A DNA stretch of 64,000 bases from a bacterium (GCA_030429585.1 JAUIEU010000001.1:1763848-1827847); one strand, 5' to 3'. Positions 51,872 through 60,700 are shown, numbered from the stretch's first letter. Numbers and translations are program-made. Notes: a model not told the origin generated them from the letters alone.

Positions 51872-53170
51872 GTGATAGACCGTTATACCTTGCCAGAAAT
51901 GGCCACTGTTTGGGCCGATGACTCGCGATTGAGCCATTGGTTAGCTGTAGAATTAGCGGTGATGAACGCCCAAGAGGCCATGGGCACCGTGCCCGCGGGC
52001 ACCCATGCTCGGGTGAGTGGGGCTGCCAGTGTGGATATTGACCGCATGCTGGCTATCGAAAAAGAAACGCACCATGATGTGATTGCCTTTTTAACCGCCG
52101 TGGGCGAAACCATCCCCAATGAAGCCGACCGCCGATGGCTACATTTGGGCATGACGAGTAGCGACTTGGTGGATACGGCCCTTAGTTTGCAAATAAAACA
52201 GGCTGGCGAGCTGGTTTGTCAGGTACTGGCCACCTTGCGCCAAACCATTTGGCAACGGGCGGTAGAGCACCAACACACCCCCTGTATTGGCCGCTCGCAT
52301 GGCATCCATGGCGAGCCCATTAGCTTTGGGCTGAAACTGCTCACCTGGGTGGATGAACTCGACCGAGCCCAGCAACGCCTGGCCCACGCCTTGGAAGAAG
52401 CCCGTGTGGGGCAAATTAGCGGGGCCATGGGCACCTATGCCGGCAGCCCGCCAGAGGTAGAGGCCAAGGTGTGCGAATCCTTGGGGCTAAACCCGGCTAA
52501 AACCAGTACCCAGGTCATTGGGCGAGATATCCATGCCCAGGTGGTGTGGGCACTGGCTAGTGTGGCCGCCAGTGTAGAGCGTTTTAGCGTGGAGTTGCGT
52601 CATTTACAGCGCACGGAAGTGTTGGAAGTGGAAGAGGCCTTTGCCAAAGGGCAAAAAGGCAGCAGTGCCATGCCCCACAAGCGCAACCCCATTAGTGGTG
52701 AAAATCTCACCGGCTTGTCTCGGTTAATCCGTAGTGCGGTGGTGCCGGCGCTAGAAAATGTGGCCCTATGGCACGAGCGCGACATTAGCCACAGCAGTGT
52801 GGAGCGAGTGATGTTCCCCGATGCGTTTATTCTGACCCATTACATGTTGGTGCGCTTAAACCGGGTAATGGCCAATTTACAGGTATTCCCTAGCAACATG
52901 CGCCGCAATATGACCTTGTATGGCGGGGTGATTTTTTCTCAACGGGTGCTGCTGGCCTTGGTGGATGCCGGGCTAACCCGAGAAGACGCTTATAAACTGG
53001 TGCAAACCCATGCCCATGCCGCCTGGAACACGGAGAGCGGCGATTTTAAGGCCAGTTTAATGGCGGATGAGCAAGTAACCCAAACATTATCTACAGAAAA
53101 ATTGGCTGCCTGCTTTGATGAAACCGTGTTTTTAGCCCATGTGGATACCATTTTTGCACGGTTTGAATAG
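51872..53170 (+). CDS. purB: Adenylosuccinate lyase
   Basis: 432 residues, GTG start at 51872 giving MIDRYTLPEMATVWADDSR, the usual N-terminus of the bacterial short-form enzyme. It acts twice in purine synthesis (SAICAR and adenylosuccinate cleavage). Signature GSSAMPHKRNPISGENLTGL is intact. TSSDLVDTAL, RSHGIHGEPISFGLKLL and SGAMGTYAGSPPEVEA form the active site with contributions from three subunits. Confidence 0.96.
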   Translation: MIDRYTLPEMATVWADDSRLSHWLAVELAVMNAQEAMGTVPAGTHARVSGAASVDIDRMLAIEKETHHDVIAFLTAVGETIPNEADRRWLHLGMTSSDLVDTALSLQIKQAGELVCQVLATLRQTIWQRAVEHQHTPCIGRSHGIHGEPISFGLKLLTWVDELDRAQQRLAHALEEARVGQISGAMGTYAGSPPEVEAKVCESLGLNPAKTSTQVIGRDIHAQVVWALASVAASVERFSVELRHLQRTEVLEVEEAFAKGQKGSSAMPHKRNPISGENLTGLSRLIRSAVVPALENVALWHERDISHSSVERVMFPDAFILTHYMLVRLNRVMANLQVFPSNMRRNMTLYGGVIFSQRVLLALVDAGLTREDAYKLVQTHAHAAWNTESGDFKASLMADEQVTQTLSTEKLAACFDETVFLAHVDTIFARFE

Positions 53171-53225
53171 GTTATGCTAGAGTGTGCCCATAATAAGCTT
53201 AAATAACCGAATGGAACGTTAAATT

Positions 53226-53486
53226 ATGGTTGCTACTGTAGAACCTCCTAGCGTAGTAATATCTAAAAAATTTCTACCCCAAAAAGAAGAAATATCGCTT
53301 CTTCGAATATCATCGTCAGCAGGTGGCCAAGGGACAGGCGGTAATGGCCCCACTGTTGCTATTGGTGCTCCCTACCCTGACGATGATGGCTTGAAAGACT
53401 TTTCGGATCAATTGGCAAATTTTTTTAGTTGGCGTAGTCGTCGTCAAAATTTTGCAGGCCAACAACAATTAAACGTGCTGGCATAA
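53226..53486 (+). CDS. Small orphan protein
   Basis: 86 residues. A polar N-terminus (SVVISKKFLPQKEEISLLRI), a Gly/Ser-rich centre (SSSAGGQGTGGNGP) and a helical end (LKDFSDQLANFFSWRSRRQNF). No signal peptide or known domain. It lies between purB and the Nudix gene, which follows four bases after its stop, so the two are probably co-transcribed. Confidence 0.5.
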   Translation: MVATVEPPSVVISKKFLPQKEEISLLRISSSAGGQGTGGNGPTVAIGAPYPDDDGLKDFSDQLANFFSWRSRRQNFAGQQQLNVLA

Positions 53487-53490
53487 CCGG

Positions 53491-53916
53491 GTGGGGCAAG
53501 CTAATCCAGCCATACGGGTGCGCGTTGCTGCTGTTATACAAAACCATGCGGGCGAATTACTGGTGGTGCGGCAAAATGATAAGCCGTTTTGGGTACTGCC
53601 CGGCGGCACGCTAGAGTTTGGCGAGACCTTGCCCACGTGTTTGGCCCGCGAGCTGATGGAAGAATTAAACCTGGCAGTAACCGTCGGCGAGCTGGTGTCG
53701 GTCTCCGATTTTATTACCGGTAGCCGCCATGTGGTGGATATGGTGTTTAATGCCACGGTTACAGGTGGCAAACTAGCTATGACCACCGACGAAAACCTAA
53801 ACGAGGTGGCCTGGGTTGCGGTAGATAAACTACAGGCCCTGCCCCTAATGCCAGCGGAAATAACCCAATGCATTGAAGCGGGCACTGTCGCGGGCCACTA
53901 TATAACAACGGGGTAA
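53491..53916 (+). CDS. Nudix hydrolase
   Basis: 141 residues with GTG start. The Nudix box GGTLEFGETLPTCLARELMEELN conforms to G-x5-E-x7-R-E-x2-E-E, the Mg2+-binding motif for hydrolysing nucleoside diphosphates linked to another group. The strand before it, DKPFWVLPGG, is typical. The final Gly of the box is replaced by Asn (EELNL), a tolerated variation. The substrate is not predictable. Confidence 0.9.
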   Translation: MGQANPAIRVRVAAVIQNHAGELLVVRQNDKPFWVLPGGTLEFGETLPTCLARELMEELNLAVTVGELVSVSDFITGSRHVVDMVFNATVTGGKLAMTTDENLNEVAWVAVDKLQALPLMPAEITQCIEAGTVAGHYITTG

Positions 53917-53921
53917 CCTTA

Positions 53922-53957
53922 CCAAAACGCCCTCGGTACACAGTAACCGAAGGCGTT
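53922..53957 (-). terminator. Possible bidirectional terminator between the Nudix gene and the Gly-rich gene
   Basis: AACGCCCTCGGT and ACCGAAGGCGTT form a 12-position stem with one mismatch and an 8-base loop. On the minus strand it is followed by TTTT, on the plus strand only by TTAATAA. It sits between the two converging stop codons. Confidence 0.6.
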
Positions 53958-53985
53958 AATAAGGTGGGTTTAGTTAAGGGGTGGG

Positions 53986-54798
53986 TTATACCATTCTGGG
54001 GCCAAAGTTGTTGGGCATAATACGGTTTACGGCGTGGCCTGGGTTAATGCCAGGGGTACGGAACGTAGGCCGGTGGTTATGCATGGGGCGTGGCCGTTGC
54101 ATTGCAGCAAAGCGTGGTGGGGGTGCTGCAAACCGTACGGGTGGCGCCGGTGGGTAGCCAGCATTAAAGCGGTTCCACGCGGGTGGTGGGCCACCGTTGG
54201 CCATTATTCGCTCCATACGGTCTAGGCGGGCATTAACGCTGTTAGGGTTGCCAACAGTGGTGCTGTTATTGCGGGCATTGGCCAATACATTGCGGGCTTG
54301 GTCTACCGTGCTAACACTGCCTTTTTTAGTGTTGTTTACTAATAACGATACCAGCAAGGTGAGTATAGGGCTGTTAAACAAGCCGCCTAACACGCCTTTG
54401 TTACCGCTTTTGTTGGTGCCGCCAAGGGCCCCGCCAAGTAGGCTGCCAATAATACCGGTAAGCGAGCCTGGTTTGCCTTTTAATAAGGCGGGCAGCCAAC
54501 CGCTTAGGGCGCCGCCTAGGGCTTTGCCAACATTAAAGCCGCCGGTTTCGCCGTCTTTGGATTCGGGTTTTTTACCTAAGCCGAGTAAGCTTTTAGCAAT
54601 ATTGCCAATGTTAAAGGTGGTTTTTCCCGTTTCGCCATCTTTTTTGCCGCCAAACATATTGCTGATAAATGTGCCGGCACCTTTTAAAAGCTTGCCAAAC
54701 CAGCCTTTATTGCCACCGCCAACATCAGTGGCTGGGGTTGCAGCAGCAGTAGTAGTCGCAGGGGCATTAACGTCAGGCCCATTGGGATCTTGTGCCAT
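53986..54798 (-). CDS. Gly/Leu/Lys-rich orphan protein with Pro/Arg-rich tail
   Basis: 270 residues from ATG 54798, which has AGGAG nine bases before. After a Pro/Ala/Thr N-terminus come short motifs WFGKLLKGAGTF, NMFGGKK and NIAKSLLGLGKKPES. A hydrophobic Gly-rich stretch follows (LPALLKGKPGSLTGIIGSLLGGALGG and SPILTLLVSLLV). A DARNV-type helix with RLDRMERIM and a Pro/Phe/Arg-rich C-terminus (FAAPPPRFAAMQRPRP) end it. No signal peptide. Its promoter/leader duplicates that of the gene at 55075-55443. It may be membrane-active or envelope-associated. Confidence 0.6.
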   Translation of the reverse strand: MAQDPNGPDVNAPATTTAAATPATDVGGGNKGWFGKLLKGAGTFISNMFGGKKDGETGKTTFNIGNIAKSLLGLGKKPESKDGETGGFNVGKALGGALSGWLPALLKGKPGSLTGIIGSLLGGALGGTNKSGNKGVLGGLFNSPILTLLVSLLVNNTKKGSVSTVDQARNVLANARNNSTTVGNPNSVNARLDRMERIMANGGPPPAWNRFNAGYPPAPPVRFAAPPPRFAAMQRPRPMHNHRPTFRTPGINPGHAVNRIMPNNFGPRMV

Positions 54799-54807
54799 AA
54801 TAATAAT

Positions 54808-54947
54808 CTCCTTCACACAGATATGTTTTTATACACACCGTTTGTTTAGTTACACACAGGGCAGTCGCTTAAGGGGGAGGACTACCTTCAAAAGGATAAA
54901 AACAATTATTATAGATATTGGAACGATATGTAACAAACTATAAACAA
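54808..54947 (-). repeat. Duplicated promoter/5' leader, copy A
   Basis: It is nearly identical to copy B (55450-55567). The shared core 54841-54947 differs by only a few substitutions and short indels. Copy A carries a 20-base insertion (54821-54840) not found in copy B. The block covers the ribosome site, 5' UTR and promoter of the gene that ends at 53986. No terminal inverted repeats. Confidence 0.9.
54908..54936 (-). promoter_or_regulatory. Sigma-70-type promoter, copy A
   Basis: On the minus strand TTGTTA, a 17-base spacer and a perfect TATAAT. It lies about 110 bases before the start codon at 54798. Confidence 0.8.
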
Positions 54948-55074
54948 ATAAAATGACAGATGGGTTAATGGCGATGGAGGCCGATATGGTGTGGGAAATA
55001 ACTACCAGCCCTTATGCCCAAAAAGCGGCCACCATAATGGCAGCCGCTGATGAGTAAGGTGTATGGTTTAAGGC

Positions 55075-55443
55075 TTATACCGACATACCACCGCCACCAC
55101 CAAGGTAGGTGCTGGCCATAGAAGCCAAGGGGGTTTTGGGTAGTGGGGTTGTGGCGGCTATATCGCCAAAGGGGTTCGTACTTGGTGCAATAGGGGCATT
55201 GTTTTCTATTGCAGAAGTAACGAGGCCTACGACGGCGGTTGCCAGTAAATTGCCCAGGGGGTTACTGGGGTTAGGGCTTTCTGGCTTTTCAGTTACGGTT
55301 TGTTGAGCCATGGCCTCTTGTTCAGCAAGTTTAGCGGCTTCAGCTTTTTTCTTTTTACCTTTGCCAAATAATTTACCAACGAATCCGAAAATTGTAGGTG
55401 CTATTTTTATGGCACCTTTTGCAATTGCGCCCCAAGCGACCAT
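55075..55443 (-). CDS. Small Gly/Lys/Ala-rich orphan protein with KKKK-A-A-K-L-A-E-Q motif
   Basis: 122 residues. The N-terminus is hydrophobic/Gly-rich (AIKIAPTIFGFVGKLFGKG), then KKKKAEAAKLAEQEAMAQQ. A Pro/Asn linker, a hydrophobic helix (NLLATAVVGLVTSAIE) and a GGGGG-ending tail follow. The KLFGKGKKKKAEAAKLAEQ segment aligns with GLFSGKKKKKKAAELAKQQ in the protein at 56292-56870, so they are paralogs. Expressed from promoter copy B. Function unknown. Confidence 0.6.
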   Translation of the reverse strand: MVAWGAIAKGAIKIAPTIFGFVGKLFGKGKKKKAEAAKLAEQEAMAQQTVTEKPESPNPSNPLGNLLATAVVGLVTSAIENNAPIAPSTNPFGDIAATTPLPKTPLASMASTYLGGGGGMSV

Positions 55444-55449
55444 AATAAT

Positions 55450-55567
55450 TCTCCTTCACACAGTTTGTTTAGTTACACACAGGGCAGTCGTTCAGGGGGA
55501 GACTACCTTCAAAAAGATAAAAACAATTATTATAGATATTGGAACGATATGTAACAAACTATAAACA
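55450..55567 (-). repeat. Duplicated promoter/5' leader, copy B
   Basis: Second copy of the block described at 54808-54947; it lacks the 20-base insertion. It includes the CTCCTTCACACAG ribosome-site end and the ATTATA...TAACAA promoter end. The 150 bases beyond it contain a short GT-repeat (around 55668-55692) and no gene. Confidence 0.9.
55529..55557 (-). promoter_or_regulatory. Sigma-70-type promoter, copy B
   Basis: Minus strand TTGTTA, a 17-base spacer and TATAAT, the same bases as in copy A, about 86 bases before the ATG at 55443. Confidence 0.8.
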
Positions 55568-55724
55568 AGTTTTATGTAGGCCGGTGGGTGTTTAGGGCCT
55601 GGCGTAGGCTGAGCGATAGGCAAAAATAAGGGGCGGTGCTGTGTGAAGAAAGCAGCCGCCCAGGAATGTGTGTGTAGTGTGTGTGTGTGAAGTTAAATCG
55701 AGTGGTGGGTTACCTGGTTAAGGG

Positions 55725-56255
55725 TTAGTACTGAATGTAGGGGCTAATGTGGTGGTGGCCCCAAAACCGCAGGGCGGCCAGTGGGTCGGTTTGGGCGGCG
55801 AGTGGTAGGTGGCCACCGGCATAACCGGGTGTGGTGCCAAAGCCAGGGATGCTCCACGAGCTGGTAAGCATGGCCTGCAATGGGTTGGGGTTACTTAACC
55901 CCACTACTTGGAATTGATCGGGTACGGGCCCAAATCCAAAATTAAAGGGCGATAGTGAGTTGGGTGGCCCAAAATACTGGGCTTGGAGTGGGTTGGTGGC
56001 CGGTAATAGGCTGGCCAGGCCGGGTACATTGCCGCCAACCAATTGGCTGGCAATACGATTAACAATATTCTGTATGGGGCCTTGGGGCGCTCGGCCAAGG
56101 GTGTCGGCGCCAAATGCGGCATTAAAGCCTTGCCGGGCCAGGGCGTTAAAGTACAGTTGAGAAGAAATGCCTGCCGGGTAGCCTGCAGGTTGCGGTGTAA
56201 AACCGCCGCCAAATGGGCTGTTAAATCCAAATTGTGGATTAAATCCGTGCATCAT
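55725..56255 (-). CDS. Phe/Gly/Pro/Asn-rich orphan protein
   Basis: 176 residues. Low-complexity composition: FNPQFGFNSPFGGGFTPQP at the start, a helical stretch SQLYFNALARQGFNAAFGAD, then NIVNRIASQL and VPGLASLLPATNPLQAQYFG, ending in a Pro/Gly/His-rich tail. No signal peptide or membrane segment. It starts 36 bases after the upstream glycine-zipper gene, so both are probably one transcript. Function unknown. Confidence 0.55.
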   Translation of the reverse strand: MMHGFNPQFGFNSPFGGGFTPQPAGYPAGISSQLYFNALARQGFNAAFGADTLGRAPQGPIQNIVNRIASQLVGGNVPGLASLLPATNPLQAQYFGPPNSLSPFNFGFGPVPDQFQVVGLSNPNPLQAMLTSSWSIPGFGTTPGYAGGHLPLAAQTDPLAALRFWGHHHISPYIQY

Positions 56256-56291
56256 TTCCCCCTAAATGCAGATTTGCTTTGTTGTTGCTTA

Positions 56292-56870
56292 CTAAATTCT
56301 CATGTTGGTATAGGTGTTGTAAGGGTTAATGCCTGGTGTGGCCAAGGGTGGCGTAACCGGCGGTTTAGTAACGGTTGTTTCTGTTTTGCCAAATAGCTTG
56401 GCACTAAAATCGAGCTTTTTGTTGTCGCCAATATCTTTAATAATGTAGGAAACAAGGGCAGCCGCTAAAGACCCCATAAGCGCTTTACCAAGGGTGGCGC
56501 CAACGCTGGTGTTGTTAAATAATCCGCCTTTCTTGGGTGCTTCCGGTGCTTGGGTGCCATTTTGTTTAGCCAGGGCTTGTTGTTTGGCTAGTTCTGCCGC
56601 TTTTTTCTTTTTCTTTTTGCCGCTAAAAAGGCCAACAATACCGCCAATAATACCGCCTGCGGCGGCACCAATAACATTACCAATAACAGGTACTACGGTA
56701 CCCACGGTGGCGCCAATACTGGCTCCGGTTGCAGCCCCACTTAGGGCGCTTTTGCCAACGCTTCCTTTTTTTGCAACGCCGTTTGCTACTTGCCCGGCAG
56801 TTTTAATGGCACCTTGATTGTTGTTTATAAGGTCAGTTGTTTTTCCTAAGAAATCTGTAAAACCGCTCAT
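56292..56870 (-). CDS. Glycine-zipper orphan protein with poly-Lys motif
   Basis: 192 residues. The N-terminus is amphipathic (FTDFLGKTTDLINNNQG). A long Gly/Ala/Val/Ile glycine zipper spans about 45-85 (GAATGASIGATVGTVVPVIG continuing to GGIIGGIVGLFSG). Then come KKKKKKAAELAKQQALAKQ, a second hydrophobic helix (ALMGSLAAALVSYIIKDIG) and a Thr/Pro tail. Glycine zippers often insert into membranes or drive helix packing. It is a paralog of the protein at 55075-55443 through the Lys-rich segment. Own promoter at 57005-57034. Confidence 0.6.
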   Translation of the reverse strand: MSGFTDFLGKTTDLINNNQGAIKTAGQVANGVAKKGSVGKSALSGAATGASIGATVGTVVPVIGNVIGAAAGGIIGGIVGLFSGKKKKKKAAELAKQQALAKQNGTQAPEAPKKGGLFNNTSVGATLGKALMGSLAAALVSYIIKDIGDNKKLDFSAKLFGKTETTVTKPPVTPPLATPGINPYNTYTNMRI

Positions 56871-57004
56871 AGGCGGCCTCCTTCACACGTTTATCTACGG
56901 TTTGTCACACGTTTCCTTGCCATTTGCGGGCTTCACACCGCTAAGGCACTTATTGTTAAGGTGTAAGCGGTTCGTGCCGTCTTACGATGGGATAAAAACA
57001 TTAA

Positions 57005-57034
57005 ATTATAAAAACAGTGATAATTTGTAACCAA
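57005..57034 (-). promoter_or_regulatory. Sigma-70-type promoter of the glycine-zipper gene pair
   Basis: Minus strand TTGGTT, an 18-base spacer and TATAAT, about 135 bases before the ATG at 56870. The leader shares only the CTCCTTCACAC ribosome-site end with copies A and B. Confidence 0.6.
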
Positions 57035-57112
57035 ACCGTTACGCTCACTGGGGCGTTTTCTTATGAGTGATAGGGCTTCGTCGCTACTTTAACGGGCTTT
57101 TGCTAGTAGCGA

Positions 57113-58678
57113 TTATCGGGTAACAGCAGGCTGATACAGTCGATCCATGGCGCGGTATTGCAGGGCTTCGCTAATATGGGCCATGGTAATGGGGTCGCTG
57201 CCTGCTAAATCAGCAATGGTGCGAGCCAGGCGCAAAATGCGATGGTGGGCGCGGGCACTAAGGTGCAGGGTGGTTAGGGCTTGGTGCAATAAGGCTTGGC
57301 TGGCGTCATCCAGTTGGGCGTGGGTGTTTAGCAAGGCGGGGGAGAGTTCCGCATTACACACCAGCCCGGTGTTGGCCAGGCGGTGTTGTTGGCGTTGCCG
57401 GGCGGCAATAACCCGCTGCCGAATGGTATGGCTGGTTTCTGCTGTGGGGGCGTTAGGGTTGGTGGGGGCAATTAGGTCGCTGGCAGGCAGGCGGGGCACT
57501 TCTATGTGCAGGTCAATCCGGTCCAGTAAGGGGCCACTGAGCTTGCCCATGTAGCGTTCTATTTGGTGGGGGCTATCGGTGCAGGGGCGTTCAGGGTCGC
57601 CTAAAAAGCCGCACGGGCAGGGGTTAAGGGCGGCCACTAGCATGCATTTGGCCGGGTAAGTAATGGTTTGCCGGGCCCGGCTAATTTGGATGACCCCATC
57701 TTCGAGGGGTTGGCGCAGTACTTCTAGCACAGGGCGGGGGAATTCCACCAGTTCATCTAAAAACAGCACCCCGCGGTGGGCTAGGGTAATTTCGCCAGGT
57801 TTGGGGTTGCTGCCCCCGCCGGTAATGCCGGCCATACTGGCGGTGTGGTGGGGCGAACGGAAGGGCCGTTGGGTAATGAGTTGTTGGTCTCGGTTTAGGT
57901 GGCCCGCCACGCTGTAAATACGGCTCACATCCAGCATTTCATCAAAGGTTAGCGGGGGTAGTATGCCGCTTAAGGCTTTGGCCAGCATGGATTTTCCGCT
58001 ACCTGGGGGGCCAATCATCAGCAAGTTATGGCCACCGGCAGCGGCAATTTCTAGCGCGCGTTTGGCCAGGGTTTGGCCTTTAATATCTGCCATATCCACG
58101 GCGGGGGTTCGTTCGGCGGCGGTTTGCAATAGGGTATCGCCGGTGGGTTGGGTGTAAAAGCTGGTGGGCTGCAATAACAATACCGGCAGCTGATTAAGGT
58201 GCTCTAGCCCGTAGATATCAATGCCCTCTACCAGGCTAGCCTCGGTAACGTTGGCTTTGGGCACAACCAGGGCGGTGTAGCCCAAGTCTTTTGCCATAAT
58301 GGCTAAGGATAATGCCCCATGGATGGGCCGAATCTCGCCTGCGAGCGAGACTTCGCCTGCAAAGCAGGTTGTGTCTAGGGCTTCGGTGGGTTGCAATAGG
58401 CCACTGGCAAGCAAAATCCCCACCGCCATGGGTAGGTCAAAGCCGCTGCCCTCTTTCCGAATGTCTGCCGGGGCCAGGTTAATCACCACCCGCTTTAGGG
58501 GGAAGTCAAACCCACTGTTTTTAATGGCGGCGCGTACCCGTTCTTTGGCCTCACTAATGGCGGCATCGGGCAAGCCCACAATGGTTAGCCCAGGTAGCCC
58601 GGCGGATAAATCCACTTCTACCGTGACAGGTTGGCCGTCTAACCCGCAAACGGTACCGGTTTTAATTTGGGCAATCAT
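57113..58678 (-). CDS. comM: YifB/ComM-family Mg-chelatase-like AAA+ ATPase
   Basis: 521 residues. An N-terminal Lon-protease-like domain (VEVDLSAGLPGLTIVGLPDAAISEAKERV) is followed by the AAA+ core with Walker A LMIGPPGSGKSMLAKAL, FRSPHHTASMAGITGGGSNPKPGEI, Walker B GVLFLDEL and PCPCGFLGD. The C-terminal helical domain has LSARAHHRILRLARTIADL. ComM-type helicases promote branch migration during natural transformation, which fits a piliated bacterium. The YifB name is safer than the function. Confidence 0.93.
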   Translation of the reverse strand: MIAQIKTGTVCGLDGQPVTVEVDLSAGLPGLTIVGLPDAAISEAKERVRAAIKNSGFDFPLKRVVINLAPADIRKEGSGFDLPMAVGILLASGLLQPTEALDTTCFAGEVSLAGEIRPIHGALSLAIMAKDLGYTALVVPKANVTEASLVEGIDIYGLEHLNQLPVLLLQPTSFYTQPTGDTLLQTAAERTPAVDMADIKGQTLAKRALEIAAAGGHNLLMIGPPGSGKSMLAKALSGILPPLTFDEMLDVSRIYSVAGHLNRDQQLITQRPFRSPHHTASMAGITGGGSNPKPGEITLAHRGVLFLDELVEFPRPVLEVLRQPLEDGVIQISRARQTITYPAKCMLVAALNPCPCGFLGDPERPCTDSPHQIERYMGKLSGPLLDRIDLHIEVPRLPASDLIAPTNPNAPTAETSHTIRQRVIAARQRQQHRLANTGLVCNAELSPALLNTHAQLDDASQALLHQALTTLHLSARAHHRILRLARTIADLAGSDPITMAHISEALQYRAMDRLYQPAVTR

Positions 58679-58865
58679 GTGGGTGGGTGTCCTGCGTGCG
58701 TGGCTAACCAGGCTTCTATGCTACCCAAACCACAGCTATTTTAGGGGTGCATCCCAGGTGTGCCATTGTGCCTTGTTACAAAGCGTCATAAAATAAAAGG
58801 CCGCATTGTTTTTTAGAGGTTGTGGGTTTTATGGCCCACACCCTACGGTATAAGATTTGGATGGC

Positions 58866-59963
58866 ATGATGAAAACACGACAACTAGTAGCCCTGTTAAT
58901 TGTGGCCTTAGCCTTTGGTGCCGTTATTTTAGGCGCCTTTTACCAAGAGCGACAATTGGCGGCCACCCCGGCCCTCACCACGGAAGAGACCCCTTCTGTG
59001 GCGGAAAAAGCCAGTAAACTGGCCAAAGCCTTTGGGCCGTTTAAGGGGGCGTACCTGGCCAAGGTGCATTTGTCTGGCCCTATAGAGATGAAAGTGGCCG
59101 ACAGCATGATTGGCGATAAGGATTCGAATGCGGTGAAGGTGGTGCATGCCTTAAACGAGATGGTGGATGACGACAAAATCAAAGGCGTGTTGATTGAAAT
59201 TAATTCGCCTGGCGGCACCGTGGGCATGAGCCAGGAACTGCATGCGGCGGTAGAGCGGGTACGCAAAAAAAAGCCGGTGGTGGCCCATTTTGGCGATGTG
59301 GCGGCCAGCGGCGGGTATTATACGGCGGTGGCGGCGGATAGAATTGTGGCCAACCCAGGTACGCTAACGGCCAGTATTGGGGTGATTATTAGCAGCTTAA
59401 ACTTTCAAGATTTGATGAATAACAAGCTAGGCGTCAAGGCGGTTACCATTAAAAGCGGTAAGCATAAGGATATGCTTAGCCCGTATCGCGCCCCAGACCC
59501 AGCGGATATTGCCCTGTTGCAAGAGATTATTGATACCAGTTACCAGCAATTTTTAGGGGTGGTGCTAACGGGCCGCACCAAGCAGTTTACGGATAAAGCC
59601 AAAATAGCAGCCCGCAAAAATATATTGCGCAGCGTGGCCGATGGCCGGGTAATGAGCGGCGAGCAGGCCCTAAAGGTAGGCGTGGTAGATTCCTTAGGGG
59701 ATACCTATGCGGCCCACGGGGTGTTAGACACCTTAGCCAAAAAACACTTTAACCTGGGCGGCGATGACCGCCTGCCCCTAGAAACCTACCAGCTAGAAGG
59801 TGGCTTGCTGGAAGGCATTATGTTGCCCTTTGGGGCCATGGCCAGCCAGCTAAGCCAAATGGTGGTGCCTGCTTTGGCCATGTTGCCTGTGGCTGCCCCG
59901 TTACCCTCCACTGTGCCGCTATCGGCCAAGTACCCTAACCAACCGTTGTGGATGATGGAATAA
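58866..59963 (+). CDS. sppA: Signal peptide peptidase SppA (short form)
   Basis: About 365 residues from ATG 58866 (ATG 58869 and TTG 58857 are alternatives). One N-terminal membrane anchor (LVALLIVALAFGAVILGAF). The S49 protease domain has IEINSPGGTVGMSQEL, the nucleophile Ser in FGDVAASGGYYTAVAAD, and the general-base Lys in IKSGKHKDMLSPYRAP. It degrades cleaved signal peptides in the membrane. The C-terminal part beyond about 300 is extended and Leu/Pro-rich. Confidence 0.92.
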   Translation: MMKTRQLVALLIVALAFGAVILGAFYQERQLAATPALTTEETPSVAEKASKLAKAFGPFKGAYLAKVHLSGPIEMKVADSMIGDKDSNAVKVVHALNEMVDDDKIKGVLIEINSPGGTVGMSQELHAAVERVRKKKPVVAHFGDVAASGGYYTAVAADRIVANPGTLTASIGVIISSLNFQDLMNNKLGVKAVTIKSGKHKDMLSPYRAPDPADIALLQEIIDTSYQQFLGVVLTGRTKQFTDKAKIAARKNILRSVADGRVMSGEQALKVGVVDSLGDTYAAHGVLDTLAKKHFNLGGDDRLPLETYQLEGGLLEGIMLPFGAMASQLSQMVVPALAMLPVAAPLPSTVPLSAKYPNQPLWMME

Positions 59964-59984
59964 CGGGCAAGGAGCTGCACCCCA

Positions 59985-60668
59985 ATGACAACTAACCCAA
60001 GTACTGACCCTAGCTTAGCGTCTGTCGCCCCAGCGCCTGCCACGCCGCCCACATCGCAGGAAGAACACTTCCCCGAAGGGGTGTGGGGCCCGCTAGATAT
60101 TGTGTATGGCGCCTTGCTATCGCCCCAAACCACGGTGCGGCATTTAGTCTCTTTGCCAGAAAATAAGCTATCGGCCCAACTGGTGGTGTGTTTGCTGGTG
60201 CATGTGCTAACGGCGGTGTGTGTGGCCGGGGCCTTTGCCCTGTGGCGTGGCCAAGAGGTGGCCCCCTTTGGTTTGGTATGGAATGGATTTTGGGCCATTG
60301 TGGGTAGCCTTTCTGCCTTGGCTATTATTGCCGGGGTTATTGCCATGGCGGCCAGCGTGTTTGGCCAACCCCATGCTTTTCGTCGCTTACTGATGGTAAC
60401 GGCGGTGGCCACGGCCCCGTGGTTACTGTATGCCCCCCTCGCCTTTTTTAAGGTAAGCATCCCTGCGATTGGGCCGCTGATTGCCGTGTTTGTGGGCATG
60501 GCCTTATGGGGGTGGAATGTGGTGCTATTTGCTTTGGGGTTATCTGCCGTGTACCGGCTAGGGTATACCCGCACGGTGTTGATGATGGCGCTGCCAGTGG
60601 CCATGATGCTGTGGTTTTACCTGGGGTTTTGGCACTTGGTTGGCATGATGATGCGCCTGTTCCCCTAG
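59985..60668 (+). CDS. Yip1-domain-like membrane protein
   Basis: 227 residues. A disordered Pro/Ser/Thr N-terminus, then WGPLDIVYGALLSPQTTVRHL, typical of the start of Yip1-like domains, and five hydrophobic segments (including VVCLLVHVLTAVCVAGAFAL and LLMVTAVATAPWLLYAPLAFF). It follows sppA by 21 bases. The family has no clear bacterial function. Confidence 0.72.
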   Translation: MTTNPSTDPSLASVAPAPATPPTSQEEHFPEGVWGPLDIVYGALLSPQTTVRHLVSLPENKLSAQLVVCLLVHVLTAVCVAGAFALWRGQEVAPFGLVWNGFWAIVGSLSALAIIAGVIAMAASVFGQPHAFRRLLMVTAVATAPWLLYAPLAFFKVSIPAIGPLIAVFVGMALWGWNVVLFALGLSAVYRLGYTRTVLMMALPVAMMLWFYLGFWHLVGMMMRLFP

Positions 60669-60700
60669 ATAAGCGCGAATTGGCGTGATAGTGTGGCTTT

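Noticed and set aside
54808..55567. Repeats as ends of an insertion sequence or MITE
   Set aside because: No inverted terminal repeats, target-site duplication or transposase; the repeats coincide with promoters and ribosome sites.
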